Source of the DNA: an uncultured Magnetococcales bacterium
Lineage (GTDB): Bacteria; Pseudomonadota; Magnetococcia; Magnetococcales; Magnetaquicoccaceae
Reading direction: 5' to 3'
DNA length: 13,896 nt
Assembly (NCBI GenBank): GCA_903913345.1
Contig: CAIWLA010000228.1
Coordinates: 1-13,896 of the forward strand
Shown here: positions 1-6,714 of the stretch, one piece after another
Position numbering within the stretch: the first letter of the stretch is position 1
How the letters are laid out: every line of letters begins with the position of its first letter
The notes under the pieces: model-generated
Databases searched by the model: none
Told to the model about the DNA's origin: nothing
Seen by the model: only the letters and a program-made list of their open reading frames with translations
Made by a program: the position numbers and the translations under genes

Positions 1-1
1 C

Positions 2-607
2 CATTATGCCACCTTGGTGCTGTTGGGGGATCATATCGATCACCACCTGGTGGAACGCTTTTTTCAGGCTCCGGAGGTGCAGAAATGTCTGCCGGAAGGG
101 TGGCAAATTCCCGTTCGACCCTGTCACTGCCAACCGCACATTTCCATCGGGCCACCCGTTCAACCGTTCGGTGACCGGGTGGTGATGGTCGGTGATGCCT
201 GCGTCTCCCGTCTGTACAAGGATGGCATTGGAGCCGCCTATCAGATGGCCAAACGGTGCGCCCTGACCGCCCTCACCTCTGGAATCTCCCGGCAGGATTT
301 TCAACGTCATTATTGGCCCGGTTGCCGGATCATGCTGTGGGACAACCGTCTGGGTCATCTCCTGTTTGCCATGGATCACCTGTTTCGCTCCATTCCATGG
401 CTGCGGCGCGGATTGATGGCAGTGCTCAAACAGGAACGGTGCCTGGAAGGTCTGACTTGTCCCCTCTCCTCCGCCTTCTGGAACACCTTTACGGGCAGTG
501 CCTCTTATGCACACATCGCCCGCGACATGCTCCACCCAGCCGTTTTATGGAAATTGTTGCGGGAAATGGTCCAAACAGGGCGGAAAAACCGCCAAAAGGA
601 GTCGTAA
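2..607 (+). CDS. FAD-dependent oxidoreductase, C-terminal part (5' end outside window)
   Basis: This frame is open from the left edge, so only the last 201 residues are visible. The core signal is a hydrophobic strand followed by Gly-Asp (VVMVGDA, GD codons at 191-196) and then a Gly-rich helix start (DGIGAAYQMAK). This is the second FAD-contacting motif of the geranylgeranyl-reductase/FixC/PHBH-type flavoprotein fold, where the Asp binds the flavin ribityl chain. After it comes a region rich in Trp, Arg and Leu with no recognised motif, as in the variable C-terminal parts of such reductases. The substrate cannot be read from this half. The stop lies 2 nt before the next gene, which therefore probably shares its mRNA. 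A quinone- or lipid-linked reductase is plausible, but the N-terminal dinucleotide-binding GxGxxG motif lies outside the window and could not be checked. Confidence 0.7.
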   Translation, partial: HYATLVLLGDHIDHHLVERFFQAPEVQKCLPEGWQIPVRPCHCQPHISIGPPVQPFGDRVVMVGDACVSRLYKDGIGAAYQMAKRCALTALTSGISRQDFQRHYWPGCRIMLWDNRLGHLLFAMDHLFRSIPWLRRGLMAVLKQERCLEGLTCPLSSAFWNTFTGSASYAHIARDMLHPAVLWKLLREMVQTGRKNRQKES

Positions 608-609
608 AA

Positions 610-1026
610 ATGTTGTTCCACGCGCAGACACACAACGAACTGGGCAAACACTATGCCGCCGGAGAGATCATTTTCCATCGGGGAGAAGAGGCCAATTGCT
701 GCTACGTCATCCTGGAGGGAGAGGTGGAGATGTCCGCAGAAGAGTCGGAAGCCTGTTGGCTGAATTTGGAAAAACTGGAAAAAGACGAGGTGTTTGGTAC
801 CACTTCTCTGTTTGGCAACACCCCCAGAATACTGACCGCCCGCGCCCTGGTGGAGACACGACTCCTGACCATCGATCAAAAGGGGTTTCTTCAATGGGTC
901 CACGACGATCCCACCCTGGCCTTGCGGATTTTGCTCAGCATGGCCAACCGTTCCCATCGATTGATTGACAAAATTATTCAATTACAACGGAAACAGCCGG
1001 ATGGCGACACCCCCTCTTCGCAATGA
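610..1026 (+). CDS. Cyclic nucleotide-binding domain protein without DNA-binding domain
   Basis: This 138-residue protein consists almost wholly of one CRP/PKA-type cNMP-binding beta-roll. It shows the opening GEIIFHRGEEANCCYVILEGEVEM-type strands (about residues 18-41, with the conserved Gly-Glu and ILEGEVE), and a phosphate-binding-cassette region FGTTSLFGN..RILTARA (62-79), followed by the closing helix. There is no helix-turn-helix after it, so it is not a CRP-type transcription factor. In canonical cAMP binders the cassette begins Gly-Glu and contains an Arg. Here the Arg (R73) is kept but the Glu position is Thr, so ligand binding is uncertain. I chose the ATG at 610 because AGGAG at 597-601 precedes it by 8 nt; a longer upstream extension of the frame overlaps the oxidoreductase out of frame. 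The 2-nt gap suggests translational coupling and a role as a regulatory or scaffold partner of the flavoprotein. Confidence 0.8.
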   Translation: MLFHAQTHNELGKHYAAGEIIFHRGEEANCCYVILEGEVEMSAEESEACWLNLEKLEKDEVFGTTSLFGNTPRILTARALVETRLLTIDQKGFLQWVHDDPTLALRILLSMANRSHRLIDKIIQLQRKQPDGDTPSSQ

Positions 1027-1058
1027 GGGCGTTGACTGCCGTCTGGTCCACAATGAAC

Positions 1059-1130
1059 GGGGGCTTTGCCTCCGACCCCACCGGAAGCTCTGCCCCTGGA
1101 CCCCACCAGGGGGATAATCCCCCCGGACCC
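1059..1130. repeat. GC-rich palindromic intergenic repeat, copy 1
   Basis: This lies between the convergent ends of the cNMP-domain gene and rnfG. It contains two direct copies of GACCCCACC (1074-1082 and 1099-1107, 25 nt apart), and the second runs into a palindrome, GGGGGAT-A-ATCCCCC (1109-1123), followed by CGGACC. The same build, CCCCACC plus a G-run/AT/C-run palindrome plus CGGACC, recurs at 6646-6692. It resembles REP/BIME-like intergenic repeats. It could act as a bidirectional transcription end or mRNA-stability hairpin for the two converging transcripts, but no T-tract follows on either side, so a classical intrinsic terminator is not supported. Confidence 0.7.
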
Positions 1131-1165
1131 GTCACAGTGAAAAACGGCTAAAATACCCCCCCCGC

Positions 1166-1783
1166 TTACGGCTTGGCCTCCGCTACAACGGGTTGAAAGA
1201 TGGCCTCTTTCTGCTCAACAAAAAAATCCAACCCCCTCTTCACCGCGCCAACAACAGCCCGCGGGGTGATGGTCGCCCCGGAAAATTGATCAAAATCACC
1301 CCCATCTTTCTTGACATGCCACTTGACATTATCCTGGATTTTGCCCTGAAACGCCTTCAGCCAGTCGGTTTTGTTGGGCATGATCTTGTCACCCAGACCC
1401 GGCGTCTCGTTCTGGGAGACAATCTGGACCAGATTGATCGTCCCATCCGGAGCCACGGACATCATGATTTCAATGTCCCCGGAATAGCCATCGGGTGCCG
1501 TCACCACAAAGGCGGCCCCCAGATTGGTGCTTCCCTTGCGGCCACGGTAAAAGGTGACCGGTTTTTCCCGTCGATTCAGGCGTTTATCGGTCAAGGCGAC
1601 CGTATCGGTATCCGGTTGATTGTCATATCCTTCTGGAAGAACGCTCTGCAACATACGCAACGTCTCCAACCGTTTCGCCTCGGCGATCGGTCCCCGGGTC
1701 GCCGATTCGGTCACGGCGAGGATGGCGGTGGCCACCATGCCGACCACCATCAGGATTATCCCCATTCTTAAATAATCCGGCAT
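1166..1783 (-). CDS. rnfG: Rnf complex subunit G (covalent-FMN subunit)
   Basis: RnfG/NqrC-type subunit of the Rnf complex, 205 residues. It has an N-terminal membrane anchor (about residues 5-24) with the rest on the outer face of the inner membrane. It carries the family signature NETPGLGDKI (125-134) and the flavinylation motif DQFSGATIT (165-173). By family precedent Thr171 of SGAT is esterified to FMN by ApbE, which is not in this window. The Lys/Trp-containing WHVKKDGG stretch just before the motif also fits the family. The start is the ATG at 1783, with GAGGAG at 1791-1796 placed 7 nt upstream. It is the last gene of the minus-strand rnfBCDG run, 35 nt after rnfD. In most rnf operons rnfE follows; here the next gene is a convergent cNMP-domain gene, so rnfE is absent from this position. 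Length and motifs suggest an intact gene. Confidence 0.93.
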   Translation of the reverse strand: MPDYLRMGIILMVVGMVATAILAVTESATRGPIAEAKRLETLRMLQSVLPEGYDNQPDTDTVALTDKRLNRREKPVTFYRGRKGSTNLGAAFVVTAPDGYSGDIEIMMSVAPDGTINLVQIVSQNETPGLGDKIMPNKTDWLKAFQGKIQDNVKWHVKKDGGDFDQFSGATITPRAVVGAVKRGLDFFVEQKEAIFQPVVAEAKP

Positions 1784-1818
1784 TACTGGACTCCTCTATA
1801 CGCTGCTGGTCGCCAAAG

Positions 1819-2880
1819 TCATGCAACTTGTCCGTAGGCGGTTGGCCGAGTGTACTGGTCGATCAACGGCACAATGGCATTCATGATGACCACGGCAAAA
1901 GAGACCCCTTCCGGGTAACCGCTCCAAGTACGAATGAGGTAGGTCAACAGGCCACAACCCAGCCCAAAAATAATCTGCCCCTTGATCGATATGGGCGAGG
2001 TGACCATATCCGTCGCCATGAAAAAGGCACCGATGACCAAACCGCCCGTCACCAGATGAAAAATGGGATCGGGATAGTGGACAGAATCATAGACCCAGAA
2101 TATCGTGGCGGGTACCAGACACCCCACAAACATGGTGACCGGAATGTGCCAGGTAATCACCCTTTTTCGGAGCATGTAGAGACCACCCAACGCCAGCAAC
2201 AGGGCCGATGTCTCCCCCAAAGAACCACCGATCAACCCCCCGGCGGCCTTTACCTCATCGAAACCGTACTCGCCACCCAGTGCCTCGTGCACCGTTTTGC
2301 CGCGACCGGTCTCCGTGCGATACTGCCCAAGGGGTGTGGCAGAGGAGACGACATCCACCAATTCGGGTGTGGCCTGATGGCCCGTCATGATGATGGCCAC
2401 CGAATCCGTCAAGGAATAGGCCTGTTCACTGAACAGGGGATAGACCGCCGGCCAGGCGGTCATCTGCACCGGAAAGGAGATCAGGAGAAAGACCCGGGCG
2501 ATCAGTGCGGGGTTGAAGAGGTTGTATCCCAACCCCCCATAGACCTGTTTGCCCGCCAGAACCGCAAAAACAGCCCCGGAGACACAGATCCACCAGGGGG
2601 CATGGGGCGGCAAGGTCAAGGCCAGCAGCAGGCCAGTCAATACGACCGAATGGTCCCCCAGGGTCGAGGGACGACCGCGCAGCTTGAGAAACAGATATTC
2701 CGTCACCAGACAGGCCGCAATGGTAATCAGGATGACCAGCAAGGCCGGCCAACCGAATATCATAATGGCCATGGCCGTCGCGGGCATCAAGGCCCAGATC
2801 ACCGCCTTCATGAGCTGGGCAACCGAGTCACCATCGTGAACATGGGGAGAAGAGGTAAGGAGCAGATTGGTTTGACTCAT
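1819..2880 (-). CDS. rnfD: Rnf complex subunit D (membrane, covalent-FMN subunit)
   Basis: RnfD/NqrB-type integral membrane subunit, 353 residues, with about ten hydrophobic segments in two halves (roughly residues 24-60, 78-135, then 224-340). Family signatures visible are GKQVYGGLGYNLFNPAL (110-126) and, in the extracytoplasmic loop, SSATPLG (179-185). Thr182 of this motif is the expected covalent FMN site, and a Gly is replaced by Ser ahead of it. By family knowledge RnfD passes electrons between RnfG flavin and the membrane core and takes part in ion movement. The ATG at 2880 was chosen; the purine-rich GGGAGG at 2895-2900 lies about 13 nt upstream, longer than usual. It is separated from rnfC by 61 nt and from rnfG by 35 nt, looser than the overlapping arrangement common in rnf operons. 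Confidence 0.93.
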   Translation of the reverse strand: MSQTNLLLTSSPHVHDGDSVAQLMKAVIWALMPATAMAIMIFGWPALLVILITIAACLVTEYLFLKLRGRPSTLGDHSVVLTGLLLALTLPPHAPWWICVSGAVFAVLAGKQVYGGLGYNLFNPALIARVFLLISFPVQMTAWPAVYPLFSEQAYSLTDSVAIIMTGHQATPELVDVVSSATPLGQYRTETGRGKTVHEALGGEYGFDEVKAAGGLIGGSLGETSALLLALGGLYMLRKRVITWHIPVTMFVGCLVPATIFWVYDSVHYPDPIFHLVTGGLVIGAFFMATDMVTSPISIKGQIIFGLGCGLLTYLIRTWSGYPEGVSFAVVIMNAIVPLIDQYTRPTAYGQVA

Positions 2881-2941
2881 GACATTTGACTAGCCTCCCT
2901 GTAAAACACCTTCGGACAATACATCATTCCCGCCCTCATTG

Positions 2942-4564
2942 TTATTCCTTGGCCGCCGCCTTGGCCGCCCGCGCCGCCTTGGCCGCCTGAGCCGCCCGCG
3001 CCGCCCGCGCCGCCTTGCTTTCTGCCTCTCCGCCCGTGGTGGCGGATGGTTCCGAACCACCTGCTGGCCCGGCAGACGGTTCCGTCGGCGCAACAACGGC
3101 ACCGGCATCGGCTTCCGCCGCCTTTTTCCGGGCGATCATCGCCGCCTTCATCGCCTCTTTTTGGCGTTCTTTTTCGGCCTTTTCCTGCTCCACCCGAGCC
3201 GCCTTGGCCTTGATCCGGCTTTTGTCCAAATCCAATTTTTTCTGGGCACGCCGGTCGGCCTGGATCACCATCTTGGCATAGCGGAAATAATGGACCAGGG
3301 GGACGTTGGCCGGACAAACGTAGGCACAGGAACCACACTCGATACAATCCATGAGATGGAGTTCCGGCATGGCATCCATCTGCCCAACCTTGGCGCGCCA
3401 GGCCATCTCGGAGGGCACCAGACACATGGGACAGGCCTCCACGCACCGACCGCACCGGATGCACGGCTGTTCCGGCTTCTCCACAATCTCGTCCTGGAGC
3501 AGGGCCAAAACCCCCGCCACCCCCTTCACCACCGGCACATCCATGTTATGGATGGCCAACCCCATCATCGGTCCACCCAGGACCAGTTTGCGCACACCGG
3601 GGTTCAACCCGCCGCTGTATTCAATCAAATCCCGGATGGGGGTGCCCAGGAAACACTCCAGGTTGGCGGGCTTGACCACACCCCGGCCCGATACCGTCAC
3701 CACACGGGTAATCAAGGGGCGACCATGCACCACCGCTTCGTAAATGGAATAGGCCGTGGCGACATTGTGTACCAGCAGACCGATATCCACCAACCGCGCC
3801 CCGGAGGGCACCTGCCGTCCGGTGACGGCCTCCACCAGCTGCTGCCTCGCCCCTTGCGGATACATGGTCGGCATGGCCTGTACCCGCATCCCCGGAAACG
3901 GCTTGACGGCCTCGGTCATGGCACGAATGGCCCTCGGCTTGTTGTCCTCGATACCGATGACACACCGGGTGTTTTCAAGGGTATACATCATGATCTCGAT
4001 GCCCGCCACAATTTCACGGGCACGTTCTTCCATCAACCGTTCGTCACTGGTCAGGTAGGGTTCGCACTCCGCTCCATTGATCAGCAGCAGGTCCACATGC
4101 TTGCCTTTCGCAGGGGACATTTTGATAAAACTCGGATAAACGGCCCCCCCCAGGCCGACAATACCCGCATCGCGAATTTTGGCCTGAATCTCCGTCCTCG
4201 GAGCCGACAAGGGATTATCAATCCCCCGAATGCTCTCGGCCCATTGATCCTTGCCATCGGGATCGATGATCACGCTCAGCATGGTCAGGCCAGAAGGATG
4301 ACCCGCCGTATATTCCTCGATGGCCACAACAGTGCCGGAAGTGGGTGCATGGACCGGAGCCGACACCCAGGCATCCGACCGGCCAATGGTTTCACCCTTG
4401 TACACCTTTTGCCCCACCACCACGCAGGGATCACAAGGCTGACCGGCATGTTGATGCAAAGGCACATACAACCGCTTGGGTATGGGCAGTGACTCAATGG
4501 CACAGTGCCCGGACAACCCTTTGTTGCCTTCGGGATGGACTCCTCCGTGAAATGACCCTAACAC
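2942..4564 (-). CDS. rnfC: Rnf complex subunit C (NADH/FMN and 2x[4Fe-4S] subunit)
   Basis: RnfC peripheral cytoplasmic subunit, 540 residues from a GTG start. It takes electrons from NADH (or gives them to NAD+) through FMN and two [4Fe-4S] clusters. The N-terminus has the family opening FHGGVHPEGNKGLSG and PLHQHAGQP; then the Gly-rich flavin/NADH loop GIVGLGGAVYPSF (about 134-146) and INGAECEPYLT (162-172). The clusters are C368/C371/C374/C378 and C407/C410/C413/C417. The last 100 residues form a charged then Ala/Lys/Arg-rich tail. The start at 4564 is preferred because GAGGAG (4573-4578) sits 8 nt upstream and the protein then begins just ahead of the conserved FHGG; a GTG at 4573 is the alternative. 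The open frame runs further upstream to 4792, but that part overlaps rnfB and has no family similarity. An 88-nt gap separates it from rnfB. Confidence 0.93.
   Translation of the reverse strand: MLGSFHGGVHPEGNKGLSGHCAIESLPIPKRLYVPLHQHAGQPCDPCVVVGQKVYKGETIGRSDAWVSAPVHAPTSGTVVAIEEYTAGHPSGLTMLSVIIDPDGKDQWAESIRGIDNPLSAPRTEIQAKIRDAGIVGLGGAVYPSFIKMSPAKGKHVDLLLINGAECEPYLTSDERLMEERAREIVAGIEIMMYTLENTRCVIGIEDNKPRAIRAMTEAVKPFPGMRVQAMPTMYPQGARQQLVEAVTGRQVPSGARLVDIGLLVHNVATAYSIYEAVVHGRPLITRVVTVSGRGVVKPANLECFLGTPIRDLIEYSGGLNPGVRKLVLGGPMMGLAIHNMDVPVVKGVAGVLALLQDEIVEKPEQPCIRCGRCVEACPMCLVPSEMAWRAKVGQMDAMPELHLMDCIECGSCAYVCPANVPLVHYFRYAKMVIQADRRAQKKLDLDKSRIKAKAARVEQEKAEKERQKEAMKAAMIARKKAAEADAGAVVAPTEPSAGPAGGSEPSATTGGEAESKAARAARAAQAAKAARAAKAAAKE
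2945..3016 (-). repeat. Ala/Lys/Arg-rich low-complexity repeat in the rnfC 3' end
   Basis: On the plus strand this stretch is made of repeated GCCGCC, GCGCCGCC and TTGGCCGCC units. It encodes a run of Ala-Ala-Arg and Ala-Ala-Lys triplets at the very C-terminus of RnfC (about the last 24 residues). Extended, basic, Ala-rich RnfC tails are also known from gammaproteobacterial RsxC, so the tail is family-typical in kind; its exact repeat number would be expected to vary between strains. Confidence 0.75.
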
Positions 4565-4652
4565 CTTGGACACTCCTCGCTCGTGGATGTGATGGCCCGT
4601 GTGCCCCACTGGACAGGACGGACATGAATGAAGGCTGTTGACATGGAAACCG

Positions 4653-5207
4653 TCAGTGCACGGACCGGGCACTCGCCCCGGTGGGTTTTTCCCACTTCCA
4701 ATCATAGAGCGTTTGCGGCACCGGAACCATCTCAATGCAGTCCACCGGACACGGCTCAACACAGGCTTTGCAGTTGGTACACCAACTGGCAATCACCGTG
4801 TGCGACTGTTTGTTGGCCCCCACAATGGCATCCACCGGGCACGCCTTGATGCAGGCCGTGCAGCCAATACACCGGGCTTCGTCTATCAACGCCACACGAG
4901 GCCCTTCATCGTTGGCCACCGCCACCGGATCAACACCCAAAATATCAGCGATGGCCTTGATGGTGGGCATACCACCCGGAACACAGAGATTGATGGCCAC
5001 ATTGCCATCCAGGGCCGAAGCCGCCAGGGCATCGGCATAAGCCTGACACCCCGGATAACCGCAATTGGCGCAATTGCTGGCGGGCAGGACCGCCACCAAC
5101 CGGTCCGCCAGGGGATTCCCCTGAACATAAAACTTTTTCGCCGCCAACCCCAGGCCAACGCCAGAGACCAGGGCCAAGCCACTCATGCTCAAAACCGCAT
5201 TAATCAT
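4653..5207 (-). CDS. rnfB: Rnf complex subunit B (Fe-S ferredoxin subunit)
   Basis: RnfB, 184 residues, close to the usual proteobacterial length. A short N-terminal hydrophobic anchor (residues 4-23) is followed by the cluster-binding domain C46-x2-C49-x4-C54 ... C75 (SNCANCGYPGCQAYADA). It then has two ferredoxin-type [4Fe-4S] motifs, C113/C116/C119/C123 and C143/C146/C149/C153. In the family, RnfB is the docking site for soluble ferredoxin and relays electrons along its clusters toward the membrane A/E subunits. The ATG at 5207 is chosen: AAAGGAG (5214-5220) sits 6 nt upstream, and the protein then begins with the membrane anchor. The frame stays open to 5384, but that extension has no family resemblance. 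It is the first gene of the run and divergent from mrp. In many proteobacteria rnfA precedes rnfB; here it does not. Confidence 0.94.
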   Translation of the reverse strand: MINAVLSMSGLALVSGVGLGLAAKKFYVQGNPLADRLVAVLPASNCANCGYPGCQAYADALAASALDGNVAINLCVPGGMPTIKAIADILGVDPVAVANDEGPRVALIDEARCIGCTACIKACPVDAIVGANKQSHTVIASWCTNCKACVEPCPVDCIEMVPVPQTLYDWKWEKPTGASARSVH

Positions 5208-5548
5208 GGTGTACTCCTTTGCGATACCCGCATCAAACCCCGCCGAAACGCCGCAACCGCAGACCACCGATTTCGGGAAAAGAGAAACATGCACCCTTTC
5301 TGCCGGCACAAACCACCCGCCCATCGCGTTGTCCAACGGCAGGGGAGAAAAAAACACCACACCGACAAGGGCAGATTCATACACGTGTCGGAGAATGGAG
5401 ACAATGAAAAATTTTCTCTTGTCACAAAAAATATCTGGATCTCTCCCTTTGTTCGGTCGGAGATGGGGCCTTGACTTGCCCGGATTGCACGGTATCCTCG
5501 GTCCCCACAGAGGGGTTCTTTAAAAGGCACTTTTTTCAGGAGAGTGGC
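5208..5548. promoter_or_regulatory. Divergent rnfB / mrp intergenic region
   Basis: These 341 nt lie between the start codons of rnfB (minus) and mrp (plus). The mrp side has a recognisable promoter (see separate entry). On the rnfB side I could not find a convincing -35/-10 pair. A small A/T-rich symmetric element, GAAAA-A-TTTTC (about 5406-5416), and a possible hairpin ATCTC...GAGAT (about 5438-5464) lie in the middle. Open frames extend into this region on both strands from the two genes, but neither extension looks like protein of the families concerned, so I treat it as regulatory or leader sequence. Confidence 0.4.
5471..5498 (+). promoter_or_regulatory. Sigma70-type promoter for mrp
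   Basis: TTGACT (5471-5476), a 16-nt spacer and TATCCT (5493-5498) fit a housekeeping promoter. Transcription would start near 5505, giving a leader of roughly 45 nt that contains a CCCC/GGGG-flanked inverted repeat (5502-5514) and the mrp ribosome binding site. This is prediction from sequence only. Confidence 0.45.
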
Positions 5549-6634
5549 ATGTCTTCCGTTCAGGAACAACAGGTTCTGGATGCACTACAGCAGGTGATGG
5601 ATCCCGATTTGCACCGCAACATTGTCAGTCTGGGTTTTATCAAAAATATACAGATTCGGGGGGGGGATGTCTCTTTCACCCTGGAGTTGACCACGCCCGC
5701 CTGTCCGGTCAAGGAAAAACTGAAAACAGAGGCAATGGCGGTCGTCGCCGCCATTCCGGGCGTGACGACTGTGCAGGTACAGATGACGGCCCGGGTGCGC
5801 GCCGCTCAGCACACGATGGAGACCCGTCTGTTGCCTGGGGTAAAGAATATTATCGCGGTGGCCTCCGGCAAAGGGGGGGTGGGCAAATCGACCACGGCGG
5901 TCAATCTGGCCATCGCCCTGGCGCAGAGTGGGGCCGCCGTGGGCATTCTGGATGCGGACATTTATGGCCCCAGTCTGCCACGCATGTTGAATGTGACGGG
6001 CAAACCCACGCAGTCGGAAGAAAAAGGCAAGGTGCAACCCTCCATCGCCTATGGCATGAAGGTCATCTCCATGGGATTTTTCATGGATGAAGAGACGCCG
6101 GTGGTGTGGCGCGGTCCGATGGTGGGGATGGCCGTTGAGCAACTCTTGCGGGATATTGATTGGGGCGAGTTGGACTATCTGGTGGTGGACCTGCCGCCCG
6201 GCACGGGCGATGCCCAACTGACCTTGACCCAAAAGGTGCCGATTACCGGGGTCATCATCGTATCAACCCCCCAGGATGTCGCCCTGGCCGATGTCAAGAA
6301 GGCGATCAACATGTTCCGAAAGGTGGATGTCGCCATTCTGGGTGTCATTGAAAACATGTCCTATTTTCTCTGTCCCAGCTGTGGCCATCGCTCGGAAATT
6401 TTTTCCCATGGTGGCGCGTTGCGGGAGGCTGTGGCGGGGGGAATGGTCTTTCTGGGCCACATTCCCCTGGATACCACCATCTGCGAAAATGCGGACGCAG
6501 GCACACCCATCGTCGTCGCCCTGCCCGACAGCCCGCAAACGGCCATCTATCGAAAAATTGCCTCCAAGGTGGCGGCCCAGGTGGCCACCCGACAGTTTGA
6601 CTCGAAACCGTTCCCCGCCATTGTTGTCGAGTAG
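5549..6634 (+). CDS. mrp: Mrp/ApbC (NBP35-type) iron-sulfur cluster carrier ATPase
   Basis: This 361-residue protein is a cytosolic P-loop NTPase that holds a transferable [4Fe-4S] cluster at a dimer interface and delivers it to apoproteins. The N-terminal MIP18/DUF59-like domain spans about residues 5-85 (MDPDLHRNIVSLGFIKNI, then the TTPACPVK motif with C52). The ATPase domain has the deviant Walker A SGKGGVGKST (106-115), the LDADIYGPS switch segment (134-142) and the VVDLPPGTGD Walker B region (212-221). The cluster-ligating pair CPSC is C275/C278. All key residues are present and the length is normal. I chose the ATG at 5549, with AGGAG 6 nt upstream (5538-5542), over the in-frame start at 5471, which lies in the promoter. 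It is divergent from rnfB, whose product and partners carry several Fe-S clusters. It is not cotranscribed with tolC, which converges on it. Confidence 0.94.
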   Translation: MSSVQEQQVLDALQQVMDPDLHRNIVSLGFIKNIQIRGGDVSFTLELTTPACPVKEKLKTEAMAVVAAIPGVTTVQVQMTARVRAAQHTMETRLLPGVKNIIAVASGKGGVGKSTTAVNLAIALAQSGAAVGILDADIYGPSLPRMLNVTGKPTQSEEKGKVQPSIAYGMKVISMGFFMDEETPVVWRGPMVGMAVEQLLRDIDWGELDYLVVDLPPGTGDAQLTLTQKVPITGVIIVSTPQDVALADVKKAINMFRKVDVAILGVIENMSYFLCPSCGHRSEIFSHGGALREAVAGGMVFLGHIPLDTTICENADAGTPIVVALPDSPQTAIYRKIASKVAAQVATRQFDSKPFPAIVVE

Positions 6635-6645
6635 AAAGACGAGGA

Positions 6646-6692
6646 GGGGTCTCCCCCGAAGCCCCACCGGGGGAGATCATCTCCCCCGGACC
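6646..6692. repeat. GC-rich palindromic intergenic repeat, copy 2
   Basis: This lies between the convergent ends of mrp and the tolC-family gene. It has a perfect inverted repeat with 11-nt arms and a 1-nt centre (arms 6667-6677 and 6679-6689, CCGGGGGAGAT and its complement), preceded by GCCCCACC and followed by ACC. Copy 1 at 1059-1130 shares the order G-rich lead, CCCCACC, G-run-AT/AT-C-run palindrome, CGGACC. Such a strong hairpin at the 3' ends of two converging genes could stabilise or end both transcripts. No T-tract is adjacent. Confidence 0.75.
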
Positions 6693-6714
6693 ACCATCCA
6701 TTTGAAAGAAATGG

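Noticed and set aside
1828..2889. 353-codon open frame on the plus strand opposite rnfD
   Set aside because: It has Gln/Gly/Arg-rich composition and no hydrophobic or catalytic pattern; it is the complement of a clear rnfD.
2939..4492. 517-codon open frame on the plus strand opposite rnfC
   Set aside because: It is the mirror of rnfC, rich in His, Arg, Pro and Gly with no family motif; rnfC on the other strand has complete Fe-S motifs.
4565..4792. Upstream extension of rnfC into rnfB
   Set aside because: The extension overlaps rnfB out of frame and has no RnfC similarity; a GTG with a proper ribosome site lies just ahead of the conserved N-terminus.
5585..6232. 215-codon minus-strand frame opposite mrp
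   Set aside because: It is complementary to the Walker A and Walker B region of mrp, with no independent evidence.
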